In this document: positions 26,401 to 36,018 of the stretch, piece after piece
Position numbering within the stretch: position 1 is the first letter of the stretch
Layout of the letters: every line of letters starts with the position of its first letter
DNA from: Nymphaea colorata
Taxonomy: Eukaryota > Streptophyta > Magnoliopsida > Nymphaeales > Nymphaeaceae
Length of the DNA: 64,000 nt
Direction of reading: 5' to 3'
Assembly (NCBI RefSeq): GCF_008831285.2
Contig: NC_045140.1
Location: 11,344,505 to 11,408,504 of the forward strand
Notes under the pieces: model-generated
The model's database searches: none
Seen by the model: only the letters and a program-made list of their open reading frames with translations
What the model was told of the DNA's origin: nothing
Position numbers and translations under genes: made by a program

Positions 26401-29400
26401 AGCGACAAGAAGTTTGTTCCAGGTCCAGTGCTGAGGCTGAATACAGGGCGGTTGCTATGGGGGTTACAGAGATGCTATGGCTCAAAATTCTTTTGGCAGA
26501 TATTGGGGTTAAAATGGAAGAGAAGATGATGTATTGTGACAACAAGTCTGCTATTAACCTGGCAAATAATCCGGTCATGCACGACAGGACGAAACATGTG
26601 GAGATCGATCGCCACTTCATACGGGAACGTATAGATTCAAAGGAGTTGATTCTGCCCTATATGAAGTCTGAAGATCAAGTTGCAGATGTCTTAACTAAGT
26701 CTTTATGTACATCTCAATTTGAGAAAAATGTTAGCAAGCTTGGCATGTTTGACATGTATGCCAAGCTTGAGGGGGAGTGTTAGAATATATTGTAATGGGG
26801 AATCGGGTCCATATCTGGACCCGGTCCTATGGGGCACGGATACCGAGGCAGGCTCGGTATCCTAGGCGGCACTCTTTCTCTCCCTCCTATATATTCTTCA
26901 CTTACATGTAATTGTTGAGTTAAGTGAATGTTATTTTCTCTCTCCTAGGGTTGCGGTTTGCCCCTAGGTCAGAGCTTCCCCGTGGTTTTTCACCTCTTTT
27001 TGAGGTTTTCCACGTATACTGTGTGTGTTTTCTCTACTCTCTCCTTGTGGTTCGTGTTTCTACACAGTGCACTAAAATATTAGAAAATAATAAGTAGTCC
27101 CTAGTCCACTTTCTAATATTACACAAAGCCTCAAATTGACTCTAAAAAGAACTTTAACATATATGTTACTGCATATATAATTGCAATTGTTATCACATAA
27201 ACCAATGTAGCCAGGAGTTAAAAGTTCAAGATTTTACTTCCTATGTTTCACATGAAACATTGGGCTCCTTATTCTTGGCAAATAGTTGTAGCTTTGGTGT
27301 TAAACCAATATAGAGCATGTTGCATTTAGACGATCATAGAATCCTTTGTTTAATGTTTTAACTTTTAAACCAAAGTCCTTATACCCTTGAAGCAGTGGCA
27401 AACGAAAGATTAGCAAAGTCATACACAGATATAGATGGAGCATGTTATTAGTTATTATTTATTAGATTAAACTTATTTTATGCAGTCAAACAGATGTCAT
27501 GCCTCAGGCACCCAAAGAAGTGATGTAGATTGCAGAAGTTCTGATAGTAATTCTAAATCTAAGTTAAAGAAAGAACCATTGCTGTCACGGGATGACTCCT
27601 TCAGTCCGTGCAGCATGGCAAGAACCTAGTTGTCAACCTTCAAACCACCGAAAGGGACGCAAAGAGCGTTTTGGAAAACAAAGTGCATAAAAAAAAGATT
27701 GTGAATAAAGAAAACTCACAATATATTCATCTTGGAAAACTTGTACATCACGAGGGAGGTAAGAAAAGGAAGATATCTCAACTTTACTTACAAGATAGCC
27801 GAAGCCGCATACAAAGGATTCCAATGCCGACCACCCAAAACATAGAATCCCCACACATGACACTTAGACCGGTAGGAGGGTACTTCCTTACAAGTAAACA
27901 AACATAAACAAAAGACTCAACATAAGCAAAGTGAGTACATTGCAAAACAAAGCAAAGGACTATACAAACTCTTAGACACAAAAGAATATGCTCCCCACTT
28001 CAAATCAAGCGTCGTCCTCGGCGCCAACTCGTGGTAGGCACGGACTTCGTTTGGGTAGCGCAACTTCAACCGAAATGCATACTCCCAGGTAGGTTGCTTT
28101 ACATCCGCCCACTTGACAAAATATTTCTTCGGCTCTCCAAGATAGTTGATCTTTTGTCGAAGAATTTGCTCCAGCTGTCTGTCGGTTGCGTGCTTACCTG
28201 TAGGGGCCCTTTGTAGGATTGGCTCCCGCTGTGGCTGACTCCGCACCGAATACTCGGCATTGGCATAGAATGGCTTCAGGTTGCATATATGAAACACTGG
28301 ATGCACCTTGAAGTCTGGCGACAGGTCTAGATTATACGCTAGCTTCCCAATTCTCTTTGTCATGGTGAATGGCCTTTCATACTTCCGAATCAAGGCACGA
28401 TGTCGCCCACAAAAGATGCCCGTGCGATCAGGATATAGCTTCATGAGGACTTGGTCTCCAACTCGAAGTTCGGCCGGTCTTCGATCTTTATCAGCGCACT
28501 TTTTCATCTTCTTGGCAGCCTTCTGCAAGAATGCCTTGGCGAGTTCCATCTGTTCATGCCAGTCTTTGACAAACTGATAGGCAAATGTAGGCCTTCCTTT
28601 CTCCTGAACAGCAAGAGTGTGCAACATCAAAGGTTGTTGTCCCGTAGCTATTTCAAACGGACTATGCCCAGAAGTCTCGCTCTTTTGCAAGTTATAGCAA
28701 AATTGGGCAACATCGAGCAATTTCACCCAACTTTTCTGGTTTGCGCTGACGAAGTGCCATAAGTACTGTTACAACAAGGCATTGATATGCTTTGTCTGCC
28801 GTCTGTCTATAGATGGAAGCTGGTGAAAACCACAAGTCTGATCCAAGCAATCGAAATACTTCACACCAAAACTTGCCCGTGAAGCGAGCATCGCAGTCGT
28901 TCACAATGCTCTTTGGCACACCCCAGTGCTTGACTATGTTCTTCACAAAGAATTCCACCGTTTTCTTTGTTGGGCATACATTGAAGTTGGGATAAACGTA
29001 GCATACTTTGAAAACCTATCCACAATAAGGATGGAGTTGTAGCCATTTACTTTCGGTATGCTCACGATGAAGTCCATGGATAGGCTTACCCATGGGCGTT
29101 TTGGAATAGGCAATGGTTCCAGTAGGCCGGCAGGCTTCTGATCTTTCCCCTTATCTTGCTGGCAGATAAGACAAGCCTTCACGTAGGCCTCGACATCATC
29201 TGGCATCTGTGGCTAATAATATCCGCGTTCAAGGAATGCTAAGGTCCGATCCTGGCCAGGGTGGCCAGCCCACAAGGTATCGTGCCACTCCTTTAAAAGC
29301 TCCCGTCGAAGGTTGTCCAATCGTGGCACGAATACACATCCGCCTTTGGTGAGAAGGAGCCCGTCTCGTAGCCAGAACTGTAGAGTCTTCCCTGCTTCAG

Positions 29401-32400
29401 CTAAGGCCACCAAGTGTTGTGTCGTCGGGTCCTGCCGCATCCCTTCGCAAATGTGCTCGAGAGCACCCTCCAGTTGTACTTCGGAGGACTCTACCCGAGT
29501 TGTCGCAAGTTTCACCTTTCGACTCAACGCATCAACAACAACATTGGTCTTCCCTACCTTGTACTCTAAAGCAAAATCAAACTCGGCCAAAAATTCCTGC
29601 CAACAAGCTTGCTTCAGAGATAGCTTATTTTGTGTCTGGAAGTAGCTTGTAGCTACATTGTCAGTCTTTACGGTGAACTGAGCTCCCAACAGATAGTGTC
29701 TCCATATGCAAAGGCAGTGCACGATTGCAGCCATTTCGCGTTCGTGCACAGTATAGCGCATTTCCGCTTCCTTCAACTTTTGGCTTTCATAAGCAACCGG
29801 ATGACCCTCTTGCATCAGTACTCAGAAGCATCTGTATGGACCTCAAATGGCTTCGAGTAGTCAGACAACTTAAGTACTGGCTCTTTCACAAGAGCTCTTT
29901 TTAGTTCTTCAAAAGCTTCCTAGCAGATTGTGTCCAAGCTCAAGCCTTGTTCTTCTTCAGCAAGTCAGTGAGAGGAGCAACAATCAGAGAATACCCCTCG
30001 ATGAACCGTCTGTAATAATTTACCAAGCCAAGGAAGAACCGCAATTCAGGCACTGTCGTTGGCGGCTTCCATTCCTGTATGGCTTTCACCTTCCCCAGAT
30101 CCAATCACAACTGGCCACAACCTACAACATGGCTGAGAAAGCTGATCTCTTGTTGGCCAAAGAGACATTTTTCACACAAAGATCATTTTCCTTTAATACC
30201 TGAAACACCGTTTGCAGATGACTAACGTGCTCCTCCATACTTCCGCTAAAAACCACGATATCATCACGATAGACCACCACGAACTTGTCAAGGTATGGGT
30301 AGAAGATCTTGTTCATCAGTGTTGAGAAGGTCGCTGGGGCATTAGTCAACTCGAATGGCATAACTAGGAATTCATAAATACCATAACGAGTGACACAAGT
30401 TGTCTTCGATTCATCTCCTTCAGCTATCCTGATTTGCTAATAACCCGATCGAAGGTCCAATTTTGAAAAGATCTGTGCATTGCCCAACTGATCGAATAGG
30501 TCAACAAAAAGTGGTAACGGGTATTTGTTCTTGACTGTTACCTTTTTCAATGCATGGTAGTCTATGCAAACTGCAAAGACGCATTGAGCCATCTTGCTTT
30601 ATTTGGAATAACACTGGCGTTCCGAACGGTGCCTTAGACGGTCGGATGAGGCCTGTTGCCAACATCTCATCGAGCTGCCTTCGCAGTTCCTTCAATTCGG
30701 TCGACCCCATACGATAAGGAACCATGGCTGGGGTTTAGCTCCAGGGACTAGTTCAATCTGATGATCGACTTCCTGTCTTGGCGGTAATCGTCTTGGCAGT
30801 TCAGGTGGCATTACTTTCTGAAACTCTTTCTACAAAGGAGCTAGGGCTGGTGGAAGAAGAATTGACTTGGCTTCTTCTTCTGCACGGATGGACACGAGGA
30901 ACATCTGTTCTCCATGTCTCACGCCTTTCTTTAGTTGCATAGCAGACAACATAGAATGTGATTTTCCATTAGCATAATGGCAATGCACTGTGTGTGTGCA
31001 GTCAGGAGTGCTAATGAGTTGAGCTTTGGCAACATCATAACATCCTGGCCTCGAAGAAACTTCATACCAAGGATTACTTTGAAGTCATCTAGGAGAACAA
31101 CTGAGAAGTTTGTACTTTGTAGTGTCAGCCCAACTCCCAATCTGGATGGCTACACCCTTTGCTTCTCCAAGGATAGGCCTCGCCGCAGAGTTCACTGTCT
31201 TCAAGGTTCTCTATCTCGGCTCCAACTTCAATCCCAATCTCTCAGCCTCTTCTTTCGAAACGAAATTGTGTGTTGCCCCGGTGTCTACCATGGTTGTAGT
31301 AGACTTGCCCCTCAGAGTAATATCCATGTACATCAGTTTTGTATTCACCATCGTGTTTGATGCTACTCGACTCTGTACAGCATTGAGCATTTGAACGGCT
31401 CCCATGCGCGATTGCGCTTCTTCAGCATTGGCCTCTGCAACTGCAGCATTAACTTGCCTGTTATCTTTTATTAGGTGCTTTGGACACTGCCTGTCGAGGG
31501 GTGCCTCTCCAGAACCAACAATTTACCACTTTATTTTGGTAATTGTTGTTCTCACGAAATAAAGGCTTCTTCTCGATTTGATGTTGGGTCGATGATTCAC
31601 CTTTATGGTCCCGTCGATCATCCTTCTTTCCTCCATGGTTGGGTTTCTTCAAAGGCTTGAAGGTGTTAGTGTAGCTCTTGCGCTGGGTATCGGCCAGCGC
31701 TCTGCTGTTACATAAACATTCTCCAAAGTCTCTGGATTACACCTTTCCACTTCGGATTGTGCCCACGGCTAAAGTCCCAAAATAAACCAGTCTATTTTAT
31801 CTTGTTCCTGCATATCTAGTACATCTAGCCTCTGATAGGTCCTCACATAGTCCCGCAAGGATCCTGTATGTTTCAATTCACCGACCATTTAATAAGCATG
31901 GCGTCTCGCATTCGGGGCCATGAAGTAATTCCTTAACTCTCACTGAAAATCATCGAAAGTGTCTATTGTGCAGATCCCCTTTTGAATGTCAAGTTGTTTT
32001 CTTCTCCACCACGCCACGACATCGCCCTCAAGCAACATAGCTACAGTCTTGACTTGAAGGTCGTCCCCCACAACGCCTTGTAGGTCTAGGTAGTATTCCA
32101 CTTAGAACAAAAAGTTGTCGATCACACGACTATCTTGATTTCCATTGTATTTTGCTGGCCTCTGAACATCGACCCTTGCTGGTCGATCGTCACCTCCATC
32201 TACAATAACTTGTCTGTTGTAGTGTGTGGTTCATTGCCTGAAGTTCCTTGACTTCAGCTTGCAGGGCGGTCACTGTGTCAGTACGTGACCGATTCATGGC
32301 CATAAGGTCAACCATCTGTTCCTATAGGGTCTTCGTTTCGTCCCACATTTCCTCAAAGGACTCGGCTTCATTGCCCCATGCTTGTTCACCACTTCGGCCA

Positions 32401-35400
32401 GTTCTTCCTGACCGTGGGATGTGCCCATCTCGTGGGACTGGGCCACTCCCTTGCCCTTGGCGCTTCGCAGATTGTATTGAGTCGCCAGGACGTCCTCTTC
32501 GATCAACGCTCGTCGGCATGCTGTTCTATACCGACTCTCCAACCGCTTCCACAGATTGAGCCGAACGTGGCTCTGATACCAGTTGTCACGGACTGACTCC
32601 TTCAGTCCGTGCGGCATGGTAAGAATCTAGTTGTCGTCAGCCTTCAAACCACCGAAAGGGGCGCAAAGAGCGTTTTGGAAAACAAAGTACATAAAGAAAA
32701 GAGATTGTGAATAAAGAAAGCTCGCAATGTATTCATCTTGGAAAACTTGCACATCACAAGGGAGGTAAGAAAAGAATGATATCTCAACTTTACTTACCAG
32801 ATGGCCGAAGCCGCATACAAAGAATTCCAATGCCGACCACCCAAAACATAGAATCCCCACACATGACACTTAGACTGGTGTGAGGGTACTCCTTTACAAG
32901 TAAACAAGCATAAGCAAATGACTCAACAAAAGCAAATGGAGTACATTGCAAAACAAAGCAAAGGACTGTAGTCACTGTACAGACTCTTAGACATAGGGGA
33001 ACGATTGCAGTGTCATGCACAAAGGAGATACAAAGGAGCAAACAATGCCCATATAGTTGTAGCCTATCTTGAAATGAACCAGATGTACTGTGGCCTATTC
33101 CAATTGAAGGAAAATGAGCATTGTCCATTCACGCATAAATCCAGTACATCATGGAAAAGCCAAAAAGGAGAAGAAAAGATCTTACATGGTAATTGGTAAG
33201 TCATATTCTTTCTTGTTACATGAGAATACAAGAAACTCATTAGCATAATGCATTAAAGAAAGGTGCCACCATATCATTCAATTCAATGCAACATGAGAAA
33301 TGTAGACATTGAATATTCTTTCTGAAGAGTACCCACATTGGACTCAATCAATATTTCCCAAAGGAAACTCAAAAAAGATAACCAATTGGTACTTTTATGC
33401 ACTTCTTATGCCAATAAAATGTTACTTTAACCAAGAGTCGCCAATGCTTCCTTGAAGGAAAACTGCCCATAATTTTAAATTTCAGAAGGCACCCTAGAAC
33501 TAGGATGTGTATTTAATGACTGTACAACATGGTCATGGCTAACGTGTTTTCTTTAAGTGGCCATTTATTGAGTTGAACAGTCATACATGTAGATTCTTTG
33601 CAGGTCAACCAAACTTTGATGATGTTTGGCTGACCCCACAGGTTGCAATTTCTTCTTCTTTGTGACCCTATTTCCTCTAAATAACCCCAAGAAAATAATT
33701 CACGAGAACATGCAATTTCAAGGTTGCTAAGGCATTTGAAAAGTGGTTATGCATCCACCAACAGATTAGAAAGAACTCTCTGAAGCACGACTGCAAAATG
33801 CAGGCACCTGCCAATCACCTGACGGGAAATTTGCCACAGCACACCTAGCAATATGATAACCTTCAGAAGCTGAAGCTTTATCCGACTGAAAGTTTGTGAG
33901 GACATAGAAGTACCCATGGTGGTGCTCCAGAAAACACTGCACACCATATTCACGTTTCTGAACTAGTTGCAGCCCTTCTTTCAATTTGGTTGTGCTAACC
34001 ACATACACCTGGGGATGTGACAAATACTGCATCAGGAACAGCACAACCATATACACGACCTGCATTTCAATGAGAATAATTGACAGAGAGAATAGATGCA
34101 GGTAAGTTGACTTCCTCGGATGAAGTCCTTGAGTTGGAATTTATGGTAACGAACTTGCCATCTTTTGTGCTTGTAACCTCAGTGCAGTAGTTTGAATCAC
34201 TTTCTTCAAATAGCAAAGTATCCACATTATTTGATCCCAGGATCGAGTAAAGTACTCTGTCAACCATAGCAGCAAAAGGTGACCTCAGTAAATCATTTAA
34301 GAGCCAGTCAGCCAATGCAGTAAGAAACACAGATGTTACCTGTAAGGCCTTCGAGTCTCATCTACTACTGTGTACATCAAGGCATTACTGTCTTCAGCCC
34401 ATGCCACGCTAGCAACCCCATGTGCACTTGATTTTTCAATAAGAGAGCCCATTTTTAGATCTTTTATCCAAAGAGTGAACAGCTCTCTACCATCAATGTC
34501 CAGCGTATAAGCAAGGAAATTATGATTAGGAGAAACTCTACATGTGCCGACATGAACATAACCTGTGAGAAATTGCATGAGACTATGACACCATACAAGA
34601 ACTAGATACAATATGTGACAAATTTCCATATTGGAAACAATGATACATGTCTAAAAAGTGTAAAACATTGCATGTGTACCAAAAAAAAAAAAAAGAAAAG
34701 AAAACTAGATGAGATACCAATACATCACATGATGTGACAGAAACATTTCATACACAGCATTCAGAGAAAACTAAAAGATGAAAATACATTTCATGCACCC
34801 TTATATGACATTCAGCATATGCTAGCTAAGATAGTATGACATAAAGTATAAAATGGATAAACAAGCGATCACAAACTAGATATTTCCAACAGCAACAGTT
34901 GATAGTTTAGTATCCAAATAACCATGGTTATTTTATTTTCATCATCGCCACCAATATCATGATATTTTATAAAATATCACAATATTAACGTTAAAAAGAG
35001 AAACCCTAAAAATGTGAAATACATGTTTTTTAAAAACGGGAAAGTAAACTTATAGTGTTTTATGTCACTTTTTTGCACTTTTTTGTTTTTCTCTTTCTTA
35101 ATGTAAACATCATCATGGATTCAAATTTAAACTTAAATTAAGTTACTTAAATTAAATTATTCATAATAATTTTTATCATCATTAAAACATCATTTTTTAT
35201 TATTTTATCTAGTTTTTATTAGTTTTCAATTAGTTTCTCACTTATTTGATTTTACCTATTTTTTATATATTTTTCATTTTTTAAAAATTTGATGATAGTT
35301 TCCGAGAAAACAACTCTACTGAAAAATACTCAAGAAAAGCCTCACCGTTAGAAATCTGAGAATGATATTCATGACAGTTCTTTTCATCTCTGACAATACC

Positions 35401-35962
35401 ATTAGACAGAAACATTCTTGCGATCTGATAAGGTTCTAATTTCTTCAGTTATAGAAGGCAGTTCAAGCCTAAAAATTGTATACAAAGATAAGTACAAAGA
35501 TGCACCAGAAAGCTAAAATCTTTAGTACACAACAGCTACTAAGATCTTTCAAAAGAAACAGTTTATGCCCAACAAAAAGCAATGATACAAAATATGGTGA
35601 TACTATTGACTTGTCCAGATAGGAAAAAATAAATTAAGAAGAGACGTGCCATATTGTTCTGCAATTTCATTCCAATCAAGCAGTATTTCTTCTTTGTGAT
35701 CTCCTGCTATTAACCCCAAAATCATTTTCACAAAACCACCATTGCTCTCAAGTCTCCTACAAAGTATGGGATATTCCTTTCCTGTCGGCACCCTTTGATA
35801 ATATAACCTGAAAAGACAGAAGCAGTGAAAACAGTAAACATACTTAGCCAGTCGAAAAACTTCTGAAAAATACTAGTTCTCATCCTTTTTCAAAGTTGCC
35901 TTCCATGGACAATTTGCAAGTTAGTGTGATTTGTTCAAAAGTCGCAATTACTTGTATACACA

Positions 35963-36018
<56 letters not shown>

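Larger units (their letters stand above)
23704..27064 (+). mobile_element. Ty1/copia LTR retrotransposon 3, 5'-truncated, nested in copia 2
   Basis: Plus orientation. It begins abruptly within the pre-integrase region (first readable motif [14 protein letters not shown]) and runs through integrase, RT and RNase H to a polypurine tract (26765-26777) and a 287-bp 3' LTR (26778-27064). No 5' LTR, gag or protease remains. The LTR ends inside copia 2's 5' LTR. The simplest history is insertion into that LTR followed by one deletion removing the 5' half of copia 3 and the adjoining part of copia 2, with the junction near 23703. Confidence 0.85.
22162..27159 (-). mobile_element. Ty1/copia LTR retrotransposon 2, interrupted and deleted
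   Basis: The element lies in minus orientation and is bounded by target duplication TATAT at 22157-22161 and 27160-27164. The 3' LTR is complete (193 bp) and the far LTR keeps only 95 bp. Its RT and RNase H lie at 22362-23700. Everything from mid-RT through integrase, protease, gag, primer site and half the 5' LTR has been replaced by copia 3. Its protein belongs to a different copia lineage from copia 1 and 3. Both ends lie in intron 5 sequence. Confidence 0.85.
27583..33003 (-). mobile_element. Ty3/gypsy chromovirus-type LTR retrotransposon 1, decayed
   Basis: 5421 bp, minus orientation, in intron 5. LTRs are 27583-27988 (406 bp) and 32584-33003 (420 bp), with target duplication ATTGC at 27578-27582 and 33004-33008. 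The initiator-Met primer site and polypurine tract are in place. Internal order is gag, protease, RT, RNase H, integrase, chromodomain. The LTRs differ at many sites and by indels, so it is older than copia 1, and all frames are broken. Confidence 0.93.
21221..33807 (-). other. Intron 5 of the S9 peptidase gene, filled with retrotransposons
   Basis: 12,587 bp, donor CAG|GTGCCT, acceptor TCAG. About 10.4 kb is the copia 2/3 complex and gypsy 1; roughly 2.2 kb is original intron. Both flanking exons end in phase 0 and join within a conserved region of the protein, so the intron must be removed whole. Confidence 0.8.
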
